Origin: Neodiprion pinetum
Lineage: Eukaryota > Arthropoda > Insecta > Hymenoptera > Diprionidae
DNA length: 64,000 nt
NCBI RefSeq assembly: GCF_021155775.2
Contig: NC_060233.1
Span: forward strand, 8,372,782 to 8,436,781
Reading direction: 5' to 3'
Of the stretch, positions 49,016 to 61,988 are shown in pieces (within the stretch, counting starts at the first letter, position 1; every line of letters starts with the position of its first letter). The notes under the pieces were generated by a model. That model made no database searches. It was not told where the DNA came from and worked only from the letters and a program-made list of their open reading frames with translations. The position numbers and the translations under genes are program-made.

Positions 49016-50523
49016 TCACTTGGGGCAGAAATTGTTTATCGCCTTTTGCATCACTCTTCGTTGATCCGGGGAGCCTTTTGCCGCTATTTGCCGAATCAGG
49101 TAACCGATGAAGGCCTGACAGGGAACGGAAGCAGCCTGAACATCTCCGTTTAGCTCGATTGCAGCGACGCTGTCCTTTGCGGCGCAGGCATTCAAACCGC
49201 CATCATCCCTTTCGGATTTACGATTTTTCACATCGTTAGTGGAAACCGGTGTTATCGAATTCGTGACCATTTTGATTTATACGAAAATTTTCACTCACCT
49301 GCACAGATATTCTTTCAACGATTCCAAGTTCGGACTAAACTCCGGGTCTAATGCCACACCGGGAAAATTCCACAGCACGTACGCTCTCGCTGCCATTTCA
49401 AGCATTTCTTTACTGAGATGATTACAGACATTTGCCAATCTTGATCTGCTCCGTATGAAGAAAATTATAAAATCGGTCAAAAACGGACCGAAGATCGTTC
49501 TTCCATTTTATTGTTTCAAAGAAATTACCCGTTGAATAATCGTCCGATTGGCACTTCGATGTTTTTTACGTTAGCCAATGAACTCGTCAATTTTTTCCTC
49601 ATCTTTTTATCCGATGACGCTCCTTTCGTCACACGAGGTTCGGTCATGTACTGGCTTAAAAGGTTATCCAAGGATGTTGGAATCGCGTGAGAGTTTCTTC
49701 CGTCCGTCATTTGACGAAGTTGATTCAATGGTTCGGTTATATTCTTCTCGATCTCTTTCCCGGACAATAAGTTGATCAGGTAAACCTGCGTGTATGATCC
49801 GTCATGATTAGCTTCGGTATTTTTAACGATGTGAAAATGATTGTTTGTAAGTTTATTATACTTGGAGAAAATAATTTATTCACGACTTACACTGAGATTT
49901 TCGTGGATTCTAGCGGTGTTCTCGATGTAACATAATTCCCTTGTATTCCACGTGCGATTTTCGTGTTTTATGAAATAAACGTTCGGCACTTCGTCGGCTT
50001 CGTTGTTTCGGGATATTCTGAATGAGCGGTGAAAAAAAAAAAAAAATATCAATTTTCAAAAGGTTGGGATTTCGACAATACATTTTTTACTATACAAAAT
50101 TTCTGCTTCAATTTTAAAGGCAGTATTCAATACGTTGATTTTCGACTTGTTTCACAGATATCGATTACCGTAACCGCAGACTTCTTTTTTTCCTCAATTT
50201 TCTACCTCCAGATTTCGTTCTTACCGGCATTTTTCGCTCGAAGGAATTGTGAACGTCACCGTGACAATTCCGAAGAGTACAAAAGTCGCTATAACCATAA
50301 ATCCAGAAACGAATGCTGCAAATACGTGGCCAGGCCATCGGCCCAGATAATTTGCAGCTCCTTTCGTCACTGCCGTTTCACATTCGGGTTGATAAAGTCT
50401 CAGGTTTTCCGAATCCAGCGACAAAACGAGAAGCGGTTTTTCCTCCTCGTATCCATCTTGAGTTTCAGATGATAAAATATAATTTTTTTTCTTTGTTTTC
50501 CAATTCAATAAAGTTTCGATCAT
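49016..50523 (-). CDS. Unrecognised type II single-pass membrane protein with Cys-rich ectodomain
   Basis: Five exons, 50523-50225, 50017-49891, 49785-49529, 49445-49299 and 49208-49016, all in phase, giving 340 residues. A cytoplasmic N-terminus of about 65 residues (Lys-rich, then acidic) leads into one strong membrane span (HVFAAFVSGFMVIATFVLFG). The ectodomain of about 245 residues has regularly placed cysteines (EKC, ELC, NVC, YLC, NAC, VPC, NFC) and N-glycosylation sequons (ENRT, ENLS, EKNIT). The start ATG was chosen as the Met nearest the polar N-terminus. The last exon ends NNFCPK then TGA, but the same place is a good donor, so a longer form is possible. I do not recognise the family. 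Hydrophobicity, Cys spacing and clean splice phases argue that it is a real gene. Confidence 0.62.
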
Positions 50524-51239
50524 TTTTCGTTCATTAATTTGCACGCGAAATTTTAGTCGCGTTAACACCGACGTATATAACGTGAATCATTGACGAGCCA
50601 TAATTTATAATGTGGAGCAAAACGATGGCCGATAAGCATGATCGTTTCGTGCCCGTTTCTATTATCGCGAGTTGTTTGCACCTCGTTAACATCTGCAGAC
50701 GAGCCGCATTTGCGTTTCGAATAAAGCCTCATTGTATCTTGCAATATAAAAGTTACACCGGTGCAAAGGAGGAGCTAACAACTTGTTTACGTTGAGCTGA
50801 TTTCACACTGTACAACGTATTACGATATTTTTCCCTCTCACTTAATTTCAATGATATTAACGAGTAACTGCGTCTAATTAAATTGTCTAACGCGTTCAAA
50901 TAATAACGACGCGTTTAACCGAGGATGAAATTTGGTGTGTCAAATTTGAATTTTATTCTTTTCCACACGTCTCGGCAATTTCTTGATCGATGAAAAATAT
51001 CGTATACACTTTTCAAATAGTTTATCTTTCGTAAACACTAATTACAATTCGCTGAGGTACTTACGTTTCGACTTGTTAATCATGGCGTTGATCACAAAGC
51101 GGGTAAAAATGCACCTACACTACCTTTTGTCCGCCGTCAAAGTTGCAGTGCCGCGTCTATAATCTCACTGTCAGCATTTCGCAATGAGAAAGTATATATG
51201 CGTTTATACCAATACCTGTCTGTGTATTCATACGAGTAC

Positions 51240-51242
<3 letters not shown>

Positions 51243-51270
<28 letters not shown>
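51243..51270. repeat. (TA)n microsatellite
   Basis: About 14 uninterrupted TA units in intergenic DNA between the minus-strand membrane-protein gene and the Kir gene. Confidence 0.92.
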
Positions 51271-51277
<7 letters not shown>

Positions 51278-52103
51278 CGTATAGTACATAATGTTTTACC
51301 CGTCCGATGGAAGTCGTTGCATGAGTGTATTGCCGTATTTTGAAAAGACTGTTGACCGCCGCAGAAATAGATAATACGATGTATACAATAATTGTTAATT
51401 CGTGATAATAACGCGGGGAATTGGCCCGATTTTTCTTATCATTTAAAAAGTCGTACCGATTTCGACCGATCGGATGATTCGAAATTCCATATCTACTCTT
51501 CATTCGTTAGTTATGGATAAAATTGTTAGGTTATAACGTATATTTTTTTACTTCCAAAAAACAAGATATTGTAACGATCACAGCTCGAGAAGTTTCGCGC
51601 GACTCGTTTTTTCTCGTCCCCGTTTTATTCATATCGTCTTTGTTTTTTCACTGCAATTAAAATACATTCCTCGCTTCAAGGCGGCGTCGATTCAGCTGAC
51701 TCCTCGTTATACTTTCATACGTATACATTTATTAGATCAGCTGTATCATTGACAACAAAGTAACAAAATTGTCAACGAAAACGAATCGACATATTTTTAT
51801 TTATACATTTCTAATAGATCCATTTATTTTGTTTCATATCGATTTAAAATTGAATATTTTGGAATCTGTATCGTGCAAAATAGTTGGACTTGAAGTCCGA
51901 CGGACACGTAATGTGAAGAAATGTAAAAGCCTATCATTCGTTAATCACTGTTATTCGTTCTAATATAAATTCATGTGGGATCTTATTTGGGCCAGATGAA
52001 GAGGGAAGAATGAATTGTGAAACAACATTGCTTAGTAGTTGTAGTTTTTCGTATTTTGTTTATTAAAAACAAAAATTTCTGTCGCGCATATTATGGGGCG
52101 TTG

Positions 52104-52815
52104 TCAAAGTTCCGAATTTCAAAAGTTCCGAAGGCGCAGAATTCCGAAATTTTTCGTGACGAAACTTAAAGTAAAGAAAAAAAACTTCGAGGAATCGTCA
52201 AAGTTTCGAATGGTCCGAAAACCGACGGCTCAAATTTCCGAAATGCAAGATTGCAAAAAGTAAAGTTCCGAAAAGTAAAGTTACGATAGAGCAAAATTCC
52301 GAAAAGCAAAAATTCCAATAGGGCAAGAAACTTGAAACAAAGTTTACTGAAAATTTTATGTACTACAAATTTGGTTCACACCATTCTCAATGTTTCAATA
52401 ACCATTACCTATATATTTAGCAATAACCGTGTTAAAGAAAGTTTGACGCGCTATAAATAAAAACCTATACATTATACAGAAAAAAGTTTGTAATAAAAGT
52501 TATAGGAAATTTTATCATACACAAAATCTGTTGTTACTACATTTTTGTCGGGTGCGGGTAAAAAATCAGAAATACCAAAAATCAGAATGGTCTGCATGAA
52601 AACAGTCTCACGATGGCTCATTTTACTCCTTATTCTTTTCGCACTTTCGGAATTTTGTCTTTTCGGTATTTTCTCCTTTCGGAACTTTGCACTTTCGGAA
52701 CTTTGAGCGTCGGATTTTCGACCATTCGAAAGTTTGATGTTTCGTCAAAGTTTTGTTTCTTTACTTTAAGTTTCGCCACGAAAACATTCGAGATTCTCCG
52801 CTTTCGGAACTTTTA
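52104..52815. mobile_element. Large foldback element with TTCCGAA-type subrepeats
   Basis: Left arm about 52104-52320 and right arm about 52625-52815 are reverse complements over roughly 190 bases. For example gacgaaacttaaagtaaag on the left matches the complement of ctttactttaagtttcgcc on the right, and gtttcgaatggtc matches gaccattcgaaag. Both arms repeat aaagttccgaaa every 12-20 bases. The 300-base centre is AT-rich. No open frame. Confidence 0.85.
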
Positions 52816-54119
52816 GGATAACATATCATATATATATATATAAATATGTATATATATTTGAAATAAATTGATCTTGTCTTCCTCCGTAACGGTAATCGAA
52901 TTTTTTTTCATTCGTTTTCCATTGTTTTTCCATCTAATATTCATATATATATATTATATGTATACATATATCTATATATGTGGTGTGCATATTTATGCAT
53001 ATAATACGCATTACAGAATTACTACGTTGTAGTAACAATCGATTGTAACATTATGATTTGTTTCTGTCGGGGGAATGACTATTATAAATACATGATACAT
53101 TATATGTATACAGTATGTAGGATGTATATGTATATTATATACGTATACCCTATATTATACATACTAATTAAAAATTAGGCTATTGTCATATCTTCTGTAC
53201 GACGTGTTACGTATTTTTATTGTATAAGAATAAATATTGACTAAGTTTCGGGTTGAAAATAATAATATTATTAATATTTTTCCTTTTTTCTTTTTTTTTT
53301 CTTTCTTTTCAATTAATATTATTAAACGACCCTTGTCACACGAAAAAATTATACGTTTTCCAAATTCTTCTATTATACACATTATTTACACTCTATTATA
53401 GTGCACCGGTTTCGTTTCAACAGTATACAATTAATTTCACATACATACTTACAGTTATAGTACAACTGGTATCGATTCATATTATATCGCGCATACAAAT
53501 ATCGGTGTTTATTATATGTATATCAAATTTTCATACAACCTTTGGAAAACTTGAATTTAATCGTTCTCATTATAAATATCGTGTATATAATATTCGATGA
53601 TTATATAAGTTCGTGTTCCGTTTTTCCTTCAATATACAGTTCCGAAGGAAGGCGTTTGCGGGCTTGTTGGCCCTTATGCGTATAGATAGTATATTGCACA
53701 TCGAACATATACATAGATATATAAAAATGATAATAATAATAATAAAAACAACAATAATAATAATAATAATACATACGTATATATAATATACAAGATGACA
53801 CGATATTTTATACACTCGGGAAAGTTAACCGACCGGCGGTTAATAATTCTCAATTTGTTTATTGTTTATACATCGTTAAAAGATACTTAGATATTTAGTT
53901 GATAATTTTCTTTTATACACGATTCCTCGATAACTGGAATATTTAATTAACACACTCATCCTACCATTTCTTGGTAAAAGTTCTTCAAAGTCCTTTTCTA
54001 GAATGTCGCGGACGGTCTATGCCCTCTAACTCTGATAGCGATTGTTCGTCGAAAATTAAAAAAAAATAATGAAAGAATAGATTTTCAAGAGAAAAGAAAA
54101 ACTGACAGAAACTTTAAAC

Positions 54120-54350
54120 ACTCACCGGACTGAAGTCGGTAACGTTAATTGTAACGAAATGTTGAAATTAAAATTGTCGTGTCTTTTTTTTTGTTTTTTT
54201 TTTTTCTAATTTCCAAGATTTGAATACACTTTGCTTTTTAAAAATAAATCATTTAATTTGAGACGATCCTAAAGTTGCGAAATAATGTTAAAAAAAAAAA
54301 ACAAAAAAAGGAAAAAAATCGTTCGTTACATCAACGTTACGAACTTCAAA
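54120..54350. mobile_element. Relative of the 26.4-kb foldback, at the Kir 3' end
   Basis: Ends gactgaagtcggtaacgtta and the complement-like caacgttacgaacttcaaac are inverted and match the inner arms of the element at 26361-26923 (ctgaagttggtaacgtta in the same sense). The element abuts the stop codon of the long Kir isoform and would lie in that isoform's 3' untranslated region. Confidence 0.6.
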
Positions 54351-54353
54351 CTC

Positions 54354-57300
54354 TTAAACACTCGTGTAAGATACATTCTGTTTGGCTAAAGTGACGCCGG
54401 TCTTACCGGGCAAAACTACGAGCGGAGTGTTAACTTTGGACGAGGAATCGCTGTCGGAAGAGCTGCTCCCACTTCCGGGACGTGACGTGGTAGTTTCGGC
54501 GTTCACATCCTGGAGCTGAGCGTGTTCGTAGCTTCTTCTGTTCCTCGCGATAACTGAGCTTGCCGGAAGTTTAAGGTCCCGTCTTACCGCCTCGGGACTT
54601 GACAGGACAACCGAACCCTCAACGATGCCCGATTCGGGTGACATTTCGGACGGCGATGACAAGTAGGTTGCCAACGCGACCTGGTGAAGGTTCGGAGGTT
54701 CGTTTTTCGGCCCAACCGGTCCCTCGATCTCGATCTCGACCTCCTTTTTCGCACTATCGTCCTTTCTTCGTCTCGATTTCGCGTCCCTCGTCTCCTTGGA
54801 ACCCTTGACCACCGAAGTATTCCGCTTGGTCGTCGTCGTCGTCGTCAGGAGCTCCTTGCTTCCGGGTTGAAATCGCGAACCGATCAAGTTCTCTCTGCTA
54901 CCGATGTTCAGGTTCCTCGTGCTGCCGTGCAAACTTTCCGCCTTTTCAAAATTCGGTTGGTTATGGCGTTTTGAACCGCTCAAATTCCTCCGCGAACCGT
55001 TCAGAGAACGCTTATCTTCGTCTTGGTTCGAGTGAAGGTTTCTGCTGCTCAGATTCCTCCGCGATCCGTTTAACGATCGCTTCTCAGCTTCGTCCGACGA
55101 CGGATTGTACCTGACGAAGTGTCGACGACCAGAAATTAGCGGTCTGCTAGCCTCGAGGATCTCGAGGTTCTTCTTACTACCGAATTGTCGCATCGTCAGG
55201 AAACTCTCGTCCCTTGAAAGATTATTCGAATCTTCTTCGTACACTATCTCACGACTGTTCTTCAGTATCTCCCTGTTCACGGAGTCCGGTAGTTGGTGAA
55301 GATCGTCCTCGTCGATTACCTCAATCGCGTCCAAATCACCCTCTTGGTTCTTGTAATGATGATTTGGTTCCCGGTGCGGATTAGCCGGCTGATGATGATG
55401 ATGATGATTATGTTGCTGGGACGCTATCGAGTTATCTCTGTAAATACTTCGCCCGATTGCACTGTCCTCTAAACTGTTATCGCTTTTCGTACTTTCCGCG
55501 TGTACCAGTCGGTGTCCGGGTGCTCTTATTCCCGTCTGTGCGTTAACGATGTGCCCACCCTGCATATTATTCTCTTGATAATTCTCAATCAAGAGTCCGT
55601 CTTCGTCGACGAGGTAACCTGAAAAATTTCTCTCGTATTCCGGAAAAATATTCTCAACAATATCAACTGCGATTTAGACCAGCACCGATTTTTCACTCTT
55701 TCCAAAAGACGAATTTCTGTGTTTTTGTTTTTGTCTTTATTTTATTATTATTATTATTTTTATTATTTTTTTACTCAATCACCATAAACCTCGTGCATTC
55801 TCGTTAAACTTAGTGTACCATAATATTTGTATATGTATAGTAAATGTAGTACGATCGGACATTGTATACAGCGTATCGAGTAATGAAGTGAGAGAGAGAG
55901 AGAGAGAGAAAGAGGAGAGTTAACGGGACTTAAACACCAATAACCAAAAAAAAAGAAAAAAAAAAAAAAGAAAAGAGGACCAAATTGAATCATGCGTACA
56001 TAAGAAAAGTGAGGAAATTGACCGGATATTATTTGTGTATATCTATACTTAATAGTTTTTCCCAACAAAAAAATATTTATGCATAGACAGTCGGACATTA
56101 ACGGACGTGCGACGAAAAACAAACTATGACAGTATTCACCTGACACATACATGTATAATTGTTTTGTAATATTCTCCAGGACATTGTTTCCTTCTTTCCG
56201 CCATCTGATTAGGACATCGTTTTTCTTCTTCTCAGATTCACATTAAACATTGTACAACGTTACCATTACGATATAAATAGCGATGCGACGGCACAACCAA
56301 TCAAAGCGATATCGCGTGGAAAATTGTTTCTCGTTTATTAGACGTTGATCCTTTTATCCTCAAGACCGACCAGCGTTCTCCCAATCGATTGAAAAAGTTC
56401 GACGTTGACAAAGGGACACAGAGTGTGACACGTACGGGAAACGCTAACGGGTTTGCGACAAAGACATTCATGTGTATATTGATTCCCCGTCCGTTACAAC
56501 GTGTGCGTGAAGAGATCGTTTTGTGTTTCAATTATCAGGCGGTTCAGTGATCACTGGTATCTCTAGGTGAAGTCTCGGTTGATCCTGGCTTGGCACTAGC
56601 CGTGTTCCGGAATTAGGGTCCAGGTGAAAAGCCTGCGTGACGACAGCTGGGGCTGTTCTTGGCTCGCTTGGAACCTTCCGCATACCACCACCGGCATCTG
56701 CGATACCAGCGTCAATAACAGTCAGACACCATAAGGATATAACCAATTAAACACCCAGTAAAGCGTAAACACGTTTTAAGCATTGCAGCGATAAGAACAA
56801 GCGGGTGGGAGAACACAGAGAGTGAAGATAGTCGGAAGAAGCACCTTGGGGTTAGTTTTTGTAAACGCGCATGTGAGGTTTGGAGACCATCTGGCTGTAG
56901 TGGATAGAGTGTTGGTGTTAGTGTCACCGAAGTGTCGTTGGTGTGGATTTTAATCGACTTACCGCCGCCGTGTCGAAGGTCGTCTTGCACCCTGTAGAAC
57001 TCGGCCAGTTCCCTGCCGGAGCATAACGGAGTGTCGACTTGGACGGTGCTGTTGAACAGTGAGTAGTCGACCTCGTATCCCTGTCGCTCCTTGGAGTAGC
57101 TGACCATTGGTTCGAACCTGTGACCCCAGAGTATTTCCTGAGGAAGGTAGGAGGACCTGGCCTGGGTCGTTTGACCGGTGGACTCGATGGTGCCCTCGAG
57201 TATGACTACGACCTCGAAGCGTTCGGTCAGCATGTTCTCAGCCGACATGTTGTAGAGTGGCGATTCGGCCTGTATCCTGTGGACGATGGTCATCGGCCAT

Positions 57301-60300
57301 ATGAAGAATAGGTCGCTGTCGTTGCCGTCAGCGCCAACGGTGAGCTCCTGCTGATGCTGGGAGAGGAACTCGCCCTCTTTTGTCGTTCGCGAGCGTATTA
57401 TCTGGGCCCTTATCGTCGCCCCGATTATGTGCGACTTCCTCATGTCGCCGACCCTGAACATCAGGCACAGCTCACCGTCCCTTTGGCAGATAACCGCGTT
57501 GCGCGAGAACAGGAGCGTCTGCGTCCTCTGCTTCGGTCTCGTCATCTTTGCGAACACTATGCCGACCATGAACGCTTGGATCATAACACCGGCTATGCTC
57601 TGTATACACATTACGAATATGGCCTCGGGACACTCCTCCGACGTTGCTCTGCTACCGTAGCCTATCGTGTGCTGGGTCTCGATTGAGAATAGGAAACAGC
57701 TAGTGAACGAGACCACGTTGTATATGCACGGTGTCCACTTGTTCTCCACCTGAACTCCCGGCAGGTGCTTCTCGTCGAAGTCACCGTGAGTGAAAGCTAT
57801 CAGCCACCATATCACAGCGAAACCTAACCAGGACAGGAGGAAACTCAGTGTGAAACACAACAGCGTCCAACGCCACTGAGTGTCCACCAATGTTGTGAAT
57901 ATGTCCTGAAGGAAACGCAACGATCGTCGCGATATCCTCGATTGTAGCACGTTGCATTCTCCGTTCTTCAACACCGCGCGTCGGCGAATTTTACGCACTG
58001 GGCCTGCTCTGTAACGGCTCCTGAAACAAGCGGATATCAACGATCGTGAGTCGTCGACGACCTTTTACATCCCGAACGAGATTGTTTTGCTGAGTAAAAT
58101 TTTGTAACGAACAGTATTCTATGGTTTTCCAGGGTCATGGAGGACAAAAATTTCAAATTTGATCGAACACGATCAACAGACTCTGTGCAGAGGTTTTTAG
58201 GGTCACCGATTGGCTTCGCCGTACTGAATTTTCGAAATCCGATTTCAGATTCGTAATCAGTGACTCCGAAAATTTATAATTTATGTAAAACATGTATACA
58301 TTTAGCGGGATAACTTTCACGGAAATGAATTATTCCTTCAATTTTCACATTTTCTTTTCAATCAATTTCCTTCTAACAATAACAATCAACATTATGTCGC
58401 AATAATTGCTACCGAGTATTGAAAACGTATTAGCATACTGTCAGTAATAGCAAAGAAAATGTTGAAAAGTTCTCAAAACACACAAAAAGTGGATATAAAA
58501 TAGGTGGTAAGAATATTTACCACTGTATGACTCGAAGGATTAAATTACAACTGGACGCAGTAAAGAATAATTAATATCGCCACAATTAATTTAAGCTTCT
58601 CGATCATCAACTCAGAATCTTAACAACGGTTTGTCGAGCAGCCACACGTGATCAATCACTGTAAGTTTCGTGATCCATTGACATTGACTAAAAAAAATAG
58701 ACAAACAAAATTAAAAAAAAAAAAGAAAACGAGAACAACGAGCATTGACCCAGTTTCAATTGTTTGAGCTTGGTCTAATTCCGACCTCTTCACACGTCTT
58801 CGGATCGTGTTAAATTGCCGCAATAATTTTCCATGGACATTAGGTGTTCAAGTATAATCGGTACTAATGTTCAATATATATATATATATATATGTATATG
58901 TTATACTTGATCGACCTTGTTCTAACATACTTATGCATCATTTTTATAATATTTGTGTTTTTTTTTTTACGCATATTTCTTATTTCACGTCAATATAAAT
59001 GATGAATCTATATTGGCACAAGTGTACGTATAGTTATATCAATGTACAAGTTCTGCGTGACGTTATTGTTACCCGTAGTTACATATATTACGTATAATAC
59101 GTTATATACCGTTGTTACATCGATGGGAGAATTTCATTTCCGTTGTACTGAGTGTTATTTTTATTTTTTTTTTCTTTTCCCGTTAAAATACCCGCCACGT
59201 CCACGTTACACATACAATATGTATATTGTACGTACATCAGCTATGTGTCGGATACGCGAATTCGTTCGTTGAAATACATGGGAAAATAGGTAACGATTAT
59301 CAAAGATAAGATAACCGGGGTGTATAACATCGTTTCAGTCATAGTTTATGATTGTTGTATTATTTCGTCCTTTATGGACTGTAAACGTGTGTAACGTGTG
59401 ATAAACTGATAAACTCGTCAGCTCGTTTAATTCTACAAAATGATACACGCGCGAAATGTAACGTGTACATGTGTAATATACACGTATGCCAATGTACGAG
59501 AAATACACTTTGTGCGACAACGTGACAATCTTTGCAGAGGGAATTTCTTTTTCTTTTTTTTTTCTTTTTCTTATCTCAAACATACTTTGCAAACCTGTCA
59601 TGTCTTTGTCTTTGGAGACGTTTAGATATTTCGTTATTTTAGTTTTATTTTTATTTTTTTTCTCTCGTTTTGTTTCTATAATATTATTACTTTTATTATT
59701 ATTCCTCTTTTTAGTTCCACCGCGACGTTTGTAATTGTCAAACGTCATTTTGCAGAGTATCGTAAATTGCGAACGTACGTTGTATTTGGAAACCGATTAG
59801 AAAATTCTATCGCAATGATTATTTTCGACTTGTTTTTGCCCCCTCTTTTGACGAGAAGGAATACATTATCTACGTACGTACTGGTGGAAGAACGAAGAAC
59901 GGGAGAAGCGAACGAGTATGAGGTGAAAATAATTTATAGACAAAAACCACGTCGACTATGTTTTATACGTAATTACATCACACGCGTTAGCTCTGGTGAT
60001 ATGTGTTGAAAAAAAAGCAAAAAAAAAAAAAAGCAAAAAAAAAAAAAAATATACCTATGTTAAGATAATGTACGACTTTGAACGAATTAATTATTCATCG
60101 GTAAACTTGTCACGCGAAAACGTGTTATTTACGTTAAAATGAGGATCTCTGAAGTATTTGTCAGCATGTAAATGAACCTACGAGGGTTTCCTTCGCATTT
60201 CGCATCGCGAATAATTGCCACATCCGATGTTTTTTCCATTCGGAAAATTTGATGTCGTAGAAACACACAAAGTTCCACCGGTCTTTTTGATAATCGCATT

Positions 60301-61957
60301 TATGTTATCGGAACTCTCATTCGCGCACAATAAACACAAGGACGATGAAAATTGTTTTTTTATTCCTATATCTCGGGTAAATATTCAGACTCGATTGAAA
60401 AATTTGCACGGTTGAGGGACGGGTGAAAATAATAATAATAATATAAACTCATTCCGCGGGTGATGAAACTGGTCGACTGGTCCAGAATTACTAAGCGATG
60501 GGTAACGCCTTGCGAAAATTTTTAAAGCCCGTAGCTTTGTTCATTTATTCCATAATAAACAATAATTATCATTCTTATCTCTTGAAATTTAATCGTCTCT
60601 TTGTGAATTTTATTACTTTGCCATTTATATACTTATTTTATCTTATAATTTGTATATACAGTCGAAGAAAAAAAAAAACGCGATGCGATCTCTCATTGTC
60701 AGTTTTGTATATTCTTCGTTTCGTTAACCCTTTCAGTCGTAATGGTTAGTATTCTTACCACCTATTTTATATCCATTTTTTTTGCATGTTCAGACAACTT
60801 TTCAATACATTTCTTTGCGGTTTTGTGGTATTTCTGATAGTATACTAACAGGTTTTTAATACTTCAGACTAATTATTGCGGTATAATGTAAATTTACGAA
60901 TCTGAAGTCGAAGTCGGAGAAAAAACTCTGTCCACGGGTTTTCGGGGTCGCTGATTACGAATCTGAGATCAGATTTTGAAAACTCAGTACGGTGAATCCA
61001 ATCAGTGACCCATTTTTATAAAAAGACTTTTTTTTAACTATACTAGAAAAAGATCAATTTCGAATATTTAATCCACCCCAATAACAAAATCCGGTCTTTC
61101 GTCCTTTGACGGTCAATCCGATGCCTCTCGACTCGACCTTATCGGCCTAGAAATCGGTAATCTATTACCTTGAAACGATATCTTCAAGTCCGAACTACGT
61201 AACCTACTAAAGATTCGACGTAAAGATTGTTCATATACATATTATCCGTATGAATGAAACGGAAGAAAATAATCTACAAATTATTTTCAACCCGTTGATT
61301 TACTCACAAAAATTAGAAGGACTGAAGGCTTTGTTTAAACCGACAATAGAAGAAAGAATAGAATTTGACAATGAGACGAAACGAATGCGTTGATAATTCA
61401 GTTCAAGGAAATACGTCACCAGATGAGATATCGTCTCGTGATATTTATCGTCGGTGAAATTAATATCCGAACTAATTGTACCATATACGCGAGTTGTTTT
61501 TTCTCCAGATAATCATTATTTCTATCGACGATTAAATTTACCTATAAAAAAAATTGGCGATAGTTTTTGCCAAATGATGTTTTTTTTTTTTTTTTTTTGC
61601 ACGCAAAACGGGAACGCTGAAACTCTATCGCGACGATAATTGTTATCTGTAAAACATCACCGGTTGTGTTTCTAGCGGAAGCAAATCTCGACGGTGTACA
61701 AGTTTAACAAAGAGATGAAAAGAGCAGCAAGACTCTATTCTTCTCCCACCGTCTTTCAGCGTCGTTCTGTAATACAAACTCGCGTCTGTAATTTCTACGT
61801 CCCTGTATTGTATACGTTATATATATATATATATATAAAACATCTCGTACCTCTGCACGCGTGACTCAAAGTTAGAATGAATTTCAAATCTCCGTTTGTA
61901 ATAACCACACGTCTAAACGCGGTGTAATAAGTCTGCGACAACTGTACGCATTGTAAG

Positions 61958-61988
<31 letters not shown>

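Larger units (their letters stand above)
50524..54353. other. Intergenic, repeat-rich
   Basis: 3.8 kb with no supported gene. It holds a (TA)n microsatellite (51243-51270), the foldback element at 52104-52815, TA-rich DNA at 52820-53160, and an AAT-type trinucleotide run at about 53727-53770. The last 230 bases look like a relative of the 26.4-kb foldback. Confidence 0.55.

Noticed and set aside
57120..57686. Plus-strand frames inside the Kir core exon
   Set aside because: They are antisense shadows of the strongly conserved Kir coding exon.
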